DNA of 64,000 nt from assembly GCA_002102225.1 (NCBI GenBank), contig LQPB01000029.1, positions 1-64,000 of the forward strand, read 5' to 3'. The notes under the pieces were generated by a model. The model was given only the letters and a program-made list of their open reading frames with translations. It did no database searches and was not told the DNA's origin. The first letter of the stretch is position 1. The number at the start of each line of letters is the position of its first letter. This DNA is from Mycobacterium interjectum (GTDB taxonomy: Bacteria > Actinomycetota > Actinomycetes > Mycobacteriales > Mycobacteriaceae). Shown here piece after piece: positions 16,124 to 25,190 of the stretch. The translations under genes were made by a program, and so were the position numbers.

Positions 16124-17719
16124 ATGGCATCTACACAGCACGCTTCAGAAGAAGCTTTCGACTTCGTCATCGTGGGGGCTGGCAGCGCGGGCAGCGTCCT
16201 GGCCAACCGGCTTTCAGAGGACCCATCGGTCCGAGTGCTCGTCCTGGAGGCCGGCCCGGCCGATACCCAAGAAGCGATCCGGATCCCGGCTTTGTTCAGC
16301 ACGTTGTTCGGCTCGGAGGTGGACTGGGACTACCAGATCGAACCGCAATCGAACTACCGCGGCTCAACCCAATATCCGCGCGGCAAGACGTTAGGCGGTT
16401 CGTCGTCGATCAATCTGATGGTGTACATCCGCGGCGACAGGGCCGACTTCGATCGGTGGAGCCAGCAGGGTTGCGCGGGATGGGATTACGACAGTGTTCT
16501 GCCCTACTTCATCAAAGCGGAGAACAACAGCCGGCTGGGCCGGCCGCTGCACGGCACAGCCGGCCCACTGCACGTCGAGGACCGGCTCTTCACGCACGAA
16601 CTCTCCCGGGCCTGGATCGATGCCGCCGGGAAGTGGGGCCTCCCCCGCACCGACGACTTCAACGGCACTTCCCAGCTTGGTGCCGGCGCCTACCAGGTCA
16701 CCTGCCACGCCGGCTGGCGGTGGTCCACTGCCGATGCCTACCTGAGGCCGGCAGCCGAACGCGACAATCTGGTGATACGCGTCGATTCGCAGGCGACCCG
16801 CATCAGGTTCGCGGGCAAGAAGGCAACCGGCGTGGAATACCTTCGGGACGGGCGACCGGCGTTCGTCCGCGCCGATACCGAGGTCGTCATTTGCGGCGGC
16901 GCCATCAACTCACCGCAACTGCTACTGCTGTCCGGCCTGGGGCCCGCCGACCAGTTACGCACGCTCGGGATCACCGTCGTAGCGCATCTACCCGCGGTAG
17001 GAGAAAACCTGCACGACCACGCCATGGTGCCGCTGGTTTGGGCGACGCAAAACTCGAGCGACCTGCTGGAGCTGGCCAGCGAACAGAACATGGCCCTGTG
17101 GCAGGGGCACGGCGGTGGTCCGTTCGCGTCGAACGGCGCAGAGGTGGGCGCCTTCTTGTCCGCCGACGGCAGCGGTATCCCGGATGTGCAATTAATCGGT
17201 GGCCCAACGTCGTTCGTCGATCACGGCCGCACCAGTCCCCCGCTGCCCAACTTCACCATGCTGGTGGCCGGGACCCATCCCCAAAGCCGTGGACGAGTGT
17301 GGTTGCGCTCGAGCGACCCGCTGGCACACCCGCAGATCGATCCCGCATACTTCAGCGAACCCGAGGACTTGCGGATCATCACCGCCGGCCTGCGCGCCGC
17401 GGTACAGATCGCGGAACAAGGGCCCTTTGCCAAGTACGCCAAGGGCTTTAACCTGCCCGCCGAGGCCCCCCGGGATGACGCGGCGCTGAGTGAACATGCC
17501 CGCCGCTGGGCGCAGACCGAATACCATGCCGCGGGGACCTGCGCGATGGGTCTTGGCGACCGCGCGGTGGTGGATCCCGACCTGAAGGTCCACGGCGTCG
17601 AGAACTTGCGCGTCGTCGACGCATCGGTGATGCCTTCCGTCATCAGCGGCAACATCAACGCCGCGACGATCATGATCGGCGAAAAGGCGGCCGACAAGAT
17701 CAAGACCCAGACCCGCTGA
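16124..17719 (+). CDS. GMC-family FAD oxidoreductase (choline dehydrogenase-like)
   Basis: The 531-residue protein has the N-terminal ADP-binding motif FVIVGAGSAGSVLANRLSED (about 14-33), the GMC signature YPRGKTLGGSSSINLMVYIR, and the second GMC motif GGAINSPQLLLLSGLGP. The C-terminal catalytic His is in EYHAAGTCAMG, followed by NINAATIMIGEKAAD. It should oxidise an alcohol to an aldehyde or ketone using FAD. It is the first gene of the island operon, directly behind a perfect operator, and is followed 24 bp later by a second flavin enzyme. The substrate is not evident. Confidence 0.93.
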   Translation: MASTQHASEEAFDFVIVGAGSAGSVLANRLSEDPSVRVLVLEAGPADTQEAIRIPALFSTLFGSEVDWDYQIEPQSNYRGSTQYPRGKTLGGSSSINLMVYIRGDRADFDRWSQQGCAGWDYDSVLPYFIKAENNSRLGRPLHGTAGPLHVEDRLFTHELSRAWIDAAGKWGLPRTDDFNGTSQLGAGAYQVTCHAGWRWSTADAYLRPAAERDNLVIRVDSQATRIRFAGKKATGVEYLRDGRPAFVRADTEVVICGGAINSPQLLLLSGLGPADQLRTLGITVVAHLPAVGENLHDHAMVPLVWATQNSSDLLELASEQNMALWQGHGGGPFASNGAEVGAFLSADGSGIPDVQLIGGPTSFVDHGRTSPPLPNFTMLVAGTHPQSRGRVWLRSSDPLAHPQIDPAYFSEPEDLRIITAGLRAAVQIAEQGPFAKYAKGFNLPAEAPRDDAALSEHARRWAQTEYHAAGTCAMGLGDRAVVDPDLKVHGVENLRVVDASVMPSVISGNINAATIMIGEKAADKIKTQTR

Positions 17720-17743
17720 CCGCCAGCCCGGAAGTCCCTCCGC

Positions 17744-18997
17744 ATGCAGCAAGACAACGTGGTAGTGGTCGGGGCGGGCCCGGTCGGCGTAGCGACCGCC
17801 GTCAGCCTCACGGAACGTGGGATCACACCGATACTCGTGGATCGCGCCGACCACGTTGCCAGTAGGTGGCGTGGTCAGCCGGCCGGAGCCGAGCTCATGA
17901 CAGCCAAATGGTTTTCGCACATTCCGGGACATCCCTACCCGAAACATGAAGCCCGGTTCCCCAGCTCCCAAGCGGTCGCGGATTACTTCGAGCGTCATGC
18001 CCGCCAGGACGGCATCGACCTACGGCTTGACACCAACGTGAAGCGGATACAGGCGAGTGCGGGCGGCTGGCAACTGGCCACGTCGCACGGAGCGATCGAT
18101 GCCGGCCATGTTGTGGTAGCCACGGGTTACGCGCACACGCCCTACGTTCCGAATTGGCCAGGCGTTCAGCGCTTCGGTGGCGAGGTCCTGCATTCCTCTT
18201 TGTACGAGAGGCGGGAGGCGTACCGCGGCAAGCGTGTGCTGGTCGTCGGCGCCGGGCCCTCCGGGCTCCAAGTTGCCCATGACCTCGCCGCGGTGGCGGC
18301 CGAAGTGTGGTTGGCCGTGCGGACGCCCCCGAATATCTTTGCGCGTCATCGGTGCTGGGGAAATTCGGTGGACGTCCTCGCCGGGCCGCTGTTTCATGCG
18401 CCGGTCCGCGCAGCCGACGGGATTGCTCGTTTCATTCAGCGGCGAACCGTTGGAGACCTTTCCAAGCACGGCTTGCCTCTACCTCGCCTCGGACCCTTCA
18501 CGAGCGCGGCCCGGAACCAGCCGGTGACGGTCGTCGACATGGAGGTGATCGCAAGCCTGAGGGACCGGCGCATCGCCGTAGTAAGCACGGTTGACCGATT
18601 TCATGACGCCGGCGTGTCTCTGGCGGACGGCACTCGGTTACGGCCTGACGTGGTGATCTGCGCAACGGGCTACCGAACCGGGCTCGAGCCGCTCGTCGGA
18701 CATCTTGGGGTGCTCGATGCCGGCGGTGTGCCGGCCAGGCTCGCGCCAGAACCAGCCGCAAACCGGCTGTGGTTCATCGGCTATCAGCGACGCCCAAATT
18801 TGATAGGCCACGCCGCCAGACAGTCCCGAGAAGTCGCCAACCAAATCGCGCGTCAACATGCGTCCGTTCTGGGGCGGTCCCCCGGGCGGATCATCATCCG
18901 CCCGACAGTGTGGGCGACCGCAACCGTCAAGAAGCATCAACACCCGCGAGGCGGTCAGCAACGGGCATCGCCAGCACACTTTCGAGCCAGGGCTTGA
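17744..18997 (+). CDS. FAD/NAD(P)-dependent oxidoreductase (flavin monooxygenase-like)
   Basis: The 417-residue protein has two dinucleotide-binding motifs. The FAD motif is VVVVGAGPVGVATAVSL (about residues 6-22), and the NADPH motif VLVVGAGPSGLQVAHDL is at about 165. An ATG motif, VICATGYRTGLEP, stands before the C-terminal part. This is the layout of flavin-containing monooxygenases and related N- or C-oxidising enzymes. It lies between the GMC oxidoreductase and the SRPBCC gene in one direction, so it probably acts in the same catabolic or modifying pathway. Confidence 0.85.
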   Translation: MQQDNVVVVGAGPVGVATAVSLTERGITPILVDRADHVASRWRGQPAGAELMTAKWFSHIPGHPYPKHEARFPSSQAVADYFERHARQDGIDLRLDTNVKRIQASAGGWQLATSHGAIDAGHVVVATGYAHTPYVPNWPGVQRFGGEVLHSSLYERREAYRGKRVLVVGAGPSGLQVAHDLAAVAAEVWLAVRTPPNIFARHRCWGNSVDVLAGPLFHAPVRAADGIARFIQRRTVGDLSKHGLPLPRLGPFTSAARNQPVTVVDMEVIASLRDRRIAVVSTVDRFHDAGVSLADGTRLRPDVVICATGYRTGLEPLVGHLGVLDAGGVPARLAPEPAANRLWFIGYQRRPNLIGHAARQSREVANQIARQHASVLGRSPGRIIIRPTVWATATVKKHQHPRGGQQRASPAHFRARA

Positions 18998-19048
18998 CAT
19001 GGCACTGCCCGCAATTGGCAACCAGCGACCGGGAAAGGATTCGACCGT

Positions 19049-19546
19049 ATGAACCTGGACACAACGCCGACGGTGCGGCATCTCGCCGAGCACCGCGGTA
19101 GAGCCGACATCGATCGTTCAGCGGATGAAGTGTGGTTGGTCGTCCGTGACCCCGCCTCCGTCGCCGACTGGCACCCGGCCGTCGACTGCGCCATGACGAC
19201 CGGCGACAAACGCATCCTTGAGTTGGTGAACGGCGATGTGGTTGTGGAAACGATCCTGGCGGCTGATGACCGACGGCGGCACTTCGAATACTCCGTGATC
19301 GTGGGATCGGTCGCCGGGGCCACGCATGTGGGAATCCTCGACGTCACCGCCACCGGACGGCACAGTTGTCGGGTCACTTACACCGTCCACCTCGATCCTC
19401 CCAACCGACTCGATCTGGTTGCCGGCAGTGTCCAGGACGCGGTTGATCAGCTGGCCGCCGCCGCGTCTCGAGCAACACCAGCACCCCACGGACAGACGCG
19501 GCATGACATCACATCTGCCGGTCGCTTGGCATTCAAAGCTGTGTAG
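19049..19546 (+). CDS. SRPBCC (polyketide cyclase/START-like) protein
   Basis: The 165-residue protein fits the polyketide cyclase_2 type: DIDRSADEVWLVVRDPASVA (about 23-42) with WHPAVD, then beta-strand-rich sequence and a long C-terminal helix. Such proteins bind hydrophobic ligands and sometimes catalyse cyclisation or hydrolysis. GGAAAGG stands before the ATG. It follows the flavin monooxygenase-like gene by 51 bp in the same orientation, so it belongs to the same operon. The ligand is unknown. Confidence 0.78.
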   Translation: MNLDTTPTVRHLAEHRGRADIDRSADEVWLVVRDPASVADWHPAVDCAMTTGDKRILELVNGDVVVETILAADDRRRHFEYSVIVGSVAGATHVGILDVTATGRHSCRVTYTVHLDPPNRLDLVAGSVQDAVDQLAAAASRATPAPHGQTRHDITSAGRLAFKAV

Positions 19547-19653
19547 CTCAGACCGCCGATGACGCCCACCAGGGCGATTCCACGCCTAAACCGTTTGCTT
19601 CTCGACGAATACAGGATAAGAACGACCTGAGACAGGGTTCAGAATTCGACGAT

Positions 19654-20220
19654 GTGACCGCGCAGCGCAACTCCGACAACGTATCCCGAGCTCGGCTGTG
19701 GCTGGTAAGCCGACGCTACAACCGTGCGCCGGCGCCCGGCGGTCTGGCGCTTGTTCAGGACTTTCTGAACACCCGGGCAAACGCCACTTATCCAGCCGAT
19801 CTGCTCGTGGACGGGCGCTGCGCGCAAGCCTGGGCTGACGATGCAATCTGGGCCTGGTCGCGTCTTCGCGGCGAGGAGTTGCGCTCGCCGACACTCGACG
19901 ACTGCGACGCCGGACGGCTGAGGCGACTACGCGACATCATCGACACTTCCCTCGAACGTGGCGGCAGCATTGATTTCCGCACATCGCCGTTCAACGCCCC
20001 GACGGACTTTGTATTTCGCAATGGCCAGGTGTTCTGGACGCCGTCCGGGGACGGTTGGCGGTGGATGTATGCCGCGATCATGGGTGAAGTCCTGGTCGCC
20101 CAGCTGACTGCGACGTGGGGCCGAATTAAGCAGTGCGCCAACCAGAATTGCCGGGCCACGTTCTTCGATCGGACCTGGGACAGGCGAGAAATGTGGCATG
20201 ACGCGCTCACCCGCGCGTAG
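19654..20220 (+). CDS. CGNR/ABATE-type protein with truncated zinc finger
   Basis: The first ~140 residues resemble the stress-induced ABATE domain: LALVQDFLNTRANATYPADL, then a Trp-rich WTPSGDGWRWMYAAIMGEVL. The C-terminus begins the CGNR zinc finger (IKQCANQNCRATFFDRTWDR). It stops at WHDALTRA, so the second metal-binding pair and the CGNR signature itself are missing. A complete family member would run about 15-20 residues further. It may be a regulator; the truncation could have inactivated it. It is 107 bp after the SRPBCC gene. Confidence 0.65.
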   Translation: MTAQRNSDNVSRARLWLVSRRYNRAPAPGGLALVQDFLNTRANATYPADLLVDGRCAQAWADDAIWAWSRLRGEELRSPTLDDCDAGRLRRLRDIIDTSLERGGSIDFRTSPFNAPTDFVFRNGQVFWTPSGDGWRWMYAAIMGEVLVAQLTATWGRIKQCANQNCRATFFDRTWDRREMWHDALTRA

Positions 20221-20253
20221 CCATCTGCCGCCGGAGCACAGCACTGCTTAAAA

Positions 20254-20466
20254 TCATTGCCGCCCCACGCCATCCCGGTCGAGGTGCTCCGCGCCACCAA
20301 GTCTGCCAACGGCTGATCGACGAAACACCGGCAGCGTCGGCCCCGCGGTGAACCGCGCTTTCGCACATGCCACTTCGATGCGATGGCAGGCCCGCGCGCT
20401 CCAACCGCGGCGTGGACGTCCGGTGATCGACATCTGCGCGAAGATCCTGTCGGTCACCCATGACAT
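20254..20466 (-). pseudogene. Possible remnant reading frame behind the island operator
   Basis: A 70-codon frame begins MSWVTDRIFAQMSITGRPRR and has a GAAGGGG ribosome-binding site 10 nt upstream. It lies 67 bp downstream of the operator copy at 20533-20556. I do not recognise the protein. The second half has the Arg/Gly-rich look of a frame that has lost selection. The promoter layout suggests that a functional gene controlled by the island regulator once stood here. Confidence 0.25.
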
Positions 20467-20532
20467 AGTGCTCGCCCCTTCACCCGCGGCCACCCACCAC
20501 GCTTGCCCAAGACACACTTCGCACACTAAATG

Positions 20533-20556
20533 ATCTGATTGCATGCGTCTTCAGAT
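20533..20556. promoter_or_regulatory. Second perfect ATCTGA-N12-TCAGAT operator
   Basis: Same half sites and same 12-nt spacing as 16083-16106, with a similar spacer (TTGCATGCGTCT against TTGTATCTGTCA). It sits 313 bp past the last convincing gene of the island and upstream of the remnant frame on the reverse strand. Confidence 0.7.
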
Positions 20557-20631
20557 AGTGAGGTCGATCACCCGTTGCCCTGTTGAGCAGCGATTTCGGC
20601 AGGGACAAACGCGATCGTGGTTAATCCGCTT

Positions 20632-21324
20632 TCAGTGGCGGCGGGCCGTTACTCCCCCGTCCCTGCCCTCGCGGCTGCGCTGGTAGGCGCTCGCCCGCAG
20701 CTCGGCGAGCCACTCCGGGTAGAGACTCAATCCCGGCACGGTGTTGGCGACCGGATCGAACGACACGTCCGGCTCCCCGTCGAGGACACCAGTCAGCGTC
20801 AGCCGGGCCAGCGGGGCGAAATCGCCCCTGCCGCACGCCTGGTCGATGGCGAAGTCGATGCCGGCGCCCTCGATCGCGTGCCGGACGCTGGCCAGCGAAA
20901 GCCCGAATCCGTTGACAGCACTGGTGCTCTGGGCCCGCAGCCACCAGACCTTTCCCCGGTAGCGCAGCGGCATGAGGCTGGTCAGCGTCTGACCGGTCCA
21001 AGACATGGTCGGCCGCAGCGCCGCCGCCCGGGCCAGCACGCCCGATCCCGCGGATACCAGCAGGATGTCCCACGGCGTGGCCCCCTCTTGCTGCGGCGGG
21101 ACGCGGAACGCCAGGCCGATGAAGTCGGGCAGGGCACCCGGCGTCCCGGCGGCCTTAGAGACCCGCGCAACCACCTCGGAAGACGGCAGCGGCAGCCCGT
21201 CGGCCGCCGGCGCGGTGCGTTCGATGGAGCCGTGCGCCAGCACGCCGACGGGGTGGAAGAACCGACGGCCGCGCAGGGCGGCTCCCCATTGAAAGGGCTT
21301 GGTAACGAGATCGGAAACGTTCAC
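20632..21324 (-). CDS. Catalase-superfamily-like protein of the carotenoid locus
   Basis: The 230-residue protein starts at GTG (NVSDLVTKPFQWGAAL), preceded by AAGGGGA; a GTG at 21414 would add 30 low-complexity residues. FFHPVGVLAHGSIE, PDFIGLAFRVPP, PWDILLVSAGSG and RYRGKVWWLRAQ resemble the beta-barrel core of small catalase-related heme proteins, as in catalase RFHAKG-type regions. Some mycobacterial annotations call such proteins phosphodiesterase; I see no phosphodiesterase motif. It is divergent from crtE and shares its AT-rich operator region, so it is probably coregulated with carotenoid synthesis. Heme binding is inference. Confidence 0.6.
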   Translation of the reverse strand: MNVSDLVTKPFQWGAALRGRRFFHPVGVLAHGSIERTAPAADGLPLPSSEVVARVSKAAGTPGALPDFIGLAFRVPPQQEGATPWDILLVSAGSGVLARAAALRPTMSWTGQTLTSLMPLRYRGKVWWLRAQSTSAVNGFGLSLASVRHAIEGAGIDFAIDQACGRGDFAPLARLTLTGVLDGEPDVSFDPVANTVPGLSLYPEWLAELRASAYQRSREGRDGGVTARRH

Positions 21325-21438
21325 CGGCGCCGGGTTCCCCTTCTCTGCCGCAAGAAACCCGGCCGATCTGCCCGGCGGCCCATCGCGCCGGCGGCCGGGC
21401 CGCCCAAACACCACTGGCGAACCACGCGATCATTCAGT

Positions 21439-21459
21439 AAGTTAATGTTTCAATAACTT
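21439..21459. promoter_or_regulatory. Putative MarR operator A at the crtE divergent promoter
   Basis: AAGTTA-N9-TAACTT is a perfect dyad. It overlaps a wider GTTAA-N12-TTAAC dyad (21441-21462). It stands 78 bp upstream of the crtE start and in front of the divergent catalase-like gene. It shares 18 of 25 aligned bases with the site at 33618-33642. Confidence 0.65.
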
Positions 21460-21536
21460 AACTGAGGATACGTTGCTAGAGCGCGTCGCCCGACGCATGC
21501 CGCTGTTTGTTTTCGTCGACAAAGGGGTACCAACGC

Positions 21537-22724
21537 GTGAATCCGAGCCGTTCGAGCCAGCGGCTGACCGACCCTGCCAGGGAGGCTTCGGTGGGAGCTG
21601 TGCGTACGTTCCCCCGGGTGCACCTCGCTGAAGCCGTCCGGCCAGGCCCGCCATCCCTATCCGATGCCGACCAGTTCGACGCCTGGCGAACGGGCATGCG
21701 GCGGGCGGTGCTGTCCCATGTCGGCGAATTCGTCGCCGCCCGTTGCGCCGACGCGCTGGGCGCGTGCGGGGTCGACGTGGCCGGCGACATCCTGACGGAG
21801 TTCGTCAACGGCGGTAAATGCCTGCGCTCGACGTTCATGTACCTGGGCTGGCTGTGCGGCGAGCCGGAGAGCGAAGCGGCGCTGTCGGCGACGGCCAGCC
21901 TGGAACTCCTGCACGCTTTCGCGCTCCTTCAGGACGATGTGATGGATGATTCGGTCGCGCGGCGGGGCCGCCCCGCCGCGCACGTCCAATTCGCCGCTTG
22001 GCATCGAGGGCGCGGGCTGTCCGGCTCGTCGCACCGGTTCGGCGAGTCAGCCGCCATCCTGCTCGGCGACCTGTGCTTGATCTGGGCCGAACAGATGCTG
22101 CGCGAAAGCGGCCTGCAGCGCCACCAGTTGCTCCGAGGGTGGCCGCGCTACGACGCCATGCGCACCGAGCTCGCCGTGGGCCAGTTCGCGGATCTGGCGA
22201 CCGACGCGCGCGACCTGCCTACGATGGAAGCCGTGCTGGAAGTGGCCCGGCGAAAGTCGGGAAACTACACGGTGCGGCGGCCCCTCGAGATCGGTGCCGC
22301 CATGGCCGGTTGCGACGAGCGGGTGCTGGCGACGCTGGCCGACTACGGCTCCGCCGTCGGCGAGGCCTTCCAGCTGCGCGACGACATCCTCGGCATCTTC
22401 GGATCCCCCGCGACGACCGGCAAACCCACGAACGACCTGTTCGAACGCAAGGCGACCAGCGTCGTGGTGGCCGCGCATCAGCTGGCCGACGCGTCGACCC
22501 GCCTGCAGTTCCGCGAACTGATGGCCGGCGAGCGGCTCGATGATGCGGCGCTGGAGCACTGGCGGACCCTGATCCTCGCCACCGGCGCGGTGCAGTGGAT
22601 CGAAGAACTCATCGCCGACCGCTTCGACTCGGCGCTGAGGGCGTTGGACCGCGCCGAGCTCGATGGTCGCCTGCGGGCCGCGCTGGTCGATATGGCGGGA
22701 CTGTGTACGAGGCGGGCGGCGTGA
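21537..22724 (+). CDS. crtE: Geranylgeranyl diphosphate synthase
   Basis: This trans-isoprenyl diphosphate synthase condenses IPP with allylic diphosphates to GGPP, the carotenoid precursor. The first Asp-rich motif is LLQDDVMDDS, the second FQLRDDILGIFG, and the G-G-K region is NGGKCLRS. A GTG at 21537, preceded by AAAGGGG, gives 395 residues; a TTG at 21507 is a weaker alternative. It is the first gene of the crt operon, 19 bp before crtI. The putative MarR operator A lies in its promoter. Confidence 0.93.
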   Translation: MNPSRSSQRLTDPAREASVGAVRTFPRVHLAEAVRPGPPSLSDADQFDAWRTGMRRAVLSHVGEFVAARCADALGACGVDVAGDILTEFVNGGKCLRSTFMYLGWLCGEPESEAALSATASLELLHAFALLQDDVMDDSVARRGRPAAHVQFAAWHRGRGLSGSSHRFGESAAILLGDLCLIWAEQMLRESGLQRHQLLRGWPRYDAMRTELAVGQFADLATDARDLPTMEAVLEVARRKSGNYTVRRPLEIGAAMAGCDERVLATLADYGSAVGEAFQLRDDILGIFGSPATTGKPTNDLFERKATSVVVAAHQLADASTRLQFRELMAGERLDDAALEHWRTLILATGAVQWIEELIADRFDSALRALDRAELDGRLRAALVDMAGLCTRRAA

Positions 22725-22743
22725 GCGGCGAGGTATCGCGCTG

Positions 22744-24261
22744 ATGCGCACGGTCCGGGGCCGAACCGACCGCGTCGTCGTGGTCGGCGCGGGGTTCGCG
22801 GGCCTTGCCGCCGCGCTGCATCTGGCCGGCCGCGGGCGCGAAGTCACGGTGGTGGAGCGCGAACCGTGGCCCGGCGGGCGGGCGGGCCGGCGCGACATCG
22901 ACGGCTACCGCATCGACACCGGCCCGACGGTGCTCACGATGCCGGACATCATCGACGAGGCGTTCGCCGCGGTGGGCGAAACCTCCGCGGGAAGGCTCGA
23001 ACTGCTGCCGGTGGATCCCGCCTACCGGGCGATGTTCGCCGACGGCAGCGCCATCGACGTCCACACCGACGCGGACCGGATGGCCGACGCGGTGCGGGAC
23101 TTCGCGGGCCCGCACCAGGCCGACGGCTACCGGCGGTTGCGCGATTGGCTGGACCGGTTGTACCGCACCGAATTCGACGGCTTCATCGCGGCGAACTTCG
23201 ACTCCCCGCTGGCGCTGCTGAACGGCCGGCTGGCCCGGCTGACGGCGCTCGGCGGGTTCCGCCGCTGGGACACGATGGTCAAACGCCACGTCAGCGACCC
23301 GCAGTTGCGCCGCGTGTTCACCTTCCAGTCCCTGTACGCCGGTGTCGCACCGCAGCACGCCCTGGCGGTCTATGCGGTCATCGCCTACATGGACACCGTC
23401 GCCGGCGTGTTCTTTCCGCGCGGCGGCGTGCGCGCGCTGCCCGACGCGCTGGCGGCGGCCGCCGCCGATGCCGGGGTGCGGTTCTGTTACGGGTCAACGG
23501 TCACCCGGCTGGAGCGCACCGGCGAGCGGATCACGGCCGTCCACACCGAGGATCGGCGCTTGGCCTGCGACGCGGTGGTGCTGACGACCGAGCTGCCGCA
23601 GACCTATCGCCTGCTAGGCCGGCAGCCGCGGCGGATCCTGCCGCTGCGCGCGGCGCCGTCGGCGGTGGTGCTGCACGTGGGCTGCCGCGCCGCGACGTCG
23701 CAGAGCGCCCACCACACCATCCTTTTCGGCTCGGCGTGGGAGCAGACGTTCGACGACATCATCCGCAACGGCCGGCTCATGACGGATCCGTCATTGCTGG
23801 TCACCCGGCCGACGGCCAGCGATCCGAGCCTGGCCCCCGCCGACCGCGACCTGCTCTACGTGCTGGCCCCGGCGCCGAACCTCTCGCGCGGCGACATCGA
23901 CTGGTCGCGCACCGGCGGAGCGTACGCGGACTCCCTGCTCGAGGTCGTGCAGGACAGGCTGTTGCCCGGCCTGCGCGACGGCGCCCGCCTGTTGCATGTC
24001 GACACCCCGGCCGACTGGGCCCGCCAGGGCATGGCGGCCGGCACACCGTTTGCGCTCGCCCACACGTTCGCCCAGACCGGGCCGTTCCGGCCGGCCAACA
24101 CCGTGCGCGGCATCGAGAACGCGGTGCTGGCCGGGTCGTCGACGCTGCCGGGCGTGGGGGTGCCGACCACGCTGATCTCCGGGCGACTGGCCGCCGACCG
24201 CATCACCGGAATGGCCGGGCGCACAACCACAACCGTCGACCTGAAAGCAGGATCGCGATGA
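22744..24261 (+). CDS. crtI: Phytoene desaturase
   Basis: CrtI introduces four double bases' worth of desaturation into phytoene to give lycopene, using FAD. The 505-residue protein has the N-terminal motif VVVVGAGFAGLAAALHLAGR and ERE-x-PGGRAG, and the C-terminal carotenoid-desaturase signature LAGSSTLPGVGVPTTLISGR. ATG at 22744 is chosen; upstream sequence in the same frame belongs to the end of crtE. The TGA overlaps the ATG of crtB (ATGA), so both are translationally coupled. Confidence 0.95.
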   Translation: MRTVRGRTDRVVVVGAGFAGLAAALHLAGRGREVTVVEREPWPGGRAGRRDIDGYRIDTGPTVLTMPDIIDEAFAAVGETSAGRLELLPVDPAYRAMFADGSAIDVHTDADRMADAVRDFAGPHQADGYRRLRDWLDRLYRTEFDGFIAANFDSPLALLNGRLARLTALGGFRRWDTMVKRHVSDPQLRRVFTFQSLYAGVAPQHALAVYAVIAYMDTVAGVFFPRGGVRALPDALAAAAADAGVRFCYGSTVTRLERTGERITAVHTEDRRLACDAVVLTTELPQTYRLLGRQPRRILPLRAAPSAVVLHVGCRAATSQSAHHTILFGSAWEQTFDDIIRNGRLMTDPSLLVTRPTASDPSLAPADRDLLYVLAPAPNLSRGDIDWSRTGGAYADSLLEVVQDRLLPGLRDGARLLHVDTPADWARQGMAAGTPFALAHTFAQTGPFRPANTVRGIENAVLAGSSTLPGVGVPTTLISGRLAADRITGMAGRTTTTVDLKAGSR

Positions 24262-25190
24262 TCCGCACGGAGCTGGACGCCGCCGGGATCTCCGACCAGC
24301 GCCTGCGCGCGGCGTATCGGAGCTGCCGGCAGATCGCGGCAGCACACGGGCGCACCTATTTCCTCGCCACCCGCCTGCTCGCCCCGGACCAACGCCCCGC
24401 CGTGCACGCGTTGTACGGATTCGCCCGCCACGCCGACGACATCCTCGACGAGCTCGACCCGGCGCTGGACGTCACCGCGCGCGCCGAGCGGCTGCAGCGG
24501 CTCTCGGAGCGCTTCTTCGCCGGCGCCGAGCATCACGACGAGCCCGTCCTCCTCGCGGTCGACGACACCGTGCGCCGCTACGGTATCCCCAGGGAACTGT
24601 TCGAGGACTTTCTGGATTCGATGCGCATGGACCTCACCGTCACCGACTATCCGGACCGGGCGGCGCTCAACCGCTACATGCGCGGCTCCGCGGAAGTCAT
24701 TGGCCTGCAGATGCTTCCCATCCTGGGCACCGTCGGACCCGCCGACGAGGCGGCGCCGTACGCGGCGGCGCTGGGCCGCGCGTTCCAGCTCACCAATTTC
24801 CTGCGGGACGTCGACGAGGACCTGGCGCGCAACCGGATCTATCTGCCGGCCGACGAACTCGCCGCATTCGGCGTGGACCGCGAGCTGATGCTGTGGTGTC
24901 ACGCTCACCGGCGCACCCACGCCCGGGTGCGGACGGCGCTGGCGGCCCAACACGACATCACCCGGGAAATCTACCGTTTCGCGGCCCAGGGGATCGCGAT
25001 GCTGGCGCCGCGTTCCCGGCCGTGCGTGGCCACCGCGCTGACGCTGTACTCCGAAATCCTGGATTGCATTGAGGACATTGACTTCTCGGTGTTCACCCGG
25101 CGCGCCACCGTCGGCAACGCGCGACGGCTCCGGGTCGCCGGTGGCGCGCTGCTGCAGTCGTGGCGGGCCCGGATGAGGGGCGCGGCGTGA
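24258..25190 (+). CDS. crtB: Phytoene synthase
   Basis: CrtB joins two GGPP molecules head to head to phytoene. The 310-residue protein has both Asp-rich motifs, ARHADDILDELD and LRDVDEDLARNRIYLP, as well as YFLATRLL near residue 35 and the MRMDLTVTDY helix. ATG at 24258 overlaps the stop of crtI, and the TGA overlaps the GTG of crtYc. The frame is open through all of crtI, but that part is a high-GC shadow, not a fusion. Confidence 0.96.
   Translation: MIRTELDAAGISDQRLRAAYRSCRQIAAAHGRTYFLATRLLAPDQRPAVHALYGFARHADDILDELDPALDVTARAERLQRLSERFFAGAEHHDEPVLLAVDDTVRRYGIPRELFEDFLDSMRMDLTVTDYPDRAALNRYMRGSAEVIGLQMLPILGTVGPADEAAPYAAALGRAFQLTNFLRDVDEDLARNRIYLPADELAAFGVDRELMLWCHAHRRTHARVRTALAAQHDITREIYRFAAQGIAMLAPRSRPCVATALTLYSEILDCIEDIDFSVFTRRATVGNARRLRVAGGALLQSWRARMRGAA

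Larger units (their letters stand above)
20221..20631. other. 411-bp interval without a convincing gene
   Basis: The interval contains an uncertain 70-codon reading frame on the reverse strand and a copy of the island operator at 20533-20556. The rest is non-coding as far as I can see. It looks like the decayed right edge of the accessory island. No att site or insertion-sequence end is visible. Confidence 0.5.

Noticed and set aside
22866..25190. Possible CrtI-CrtB fusion because the crtB frame is open through crtI
   Set aside because: crtI is intact in its own frame and an ATGA overlap marks the crtB start. The upstream part of the frame is Arg/Pro-rich noise.
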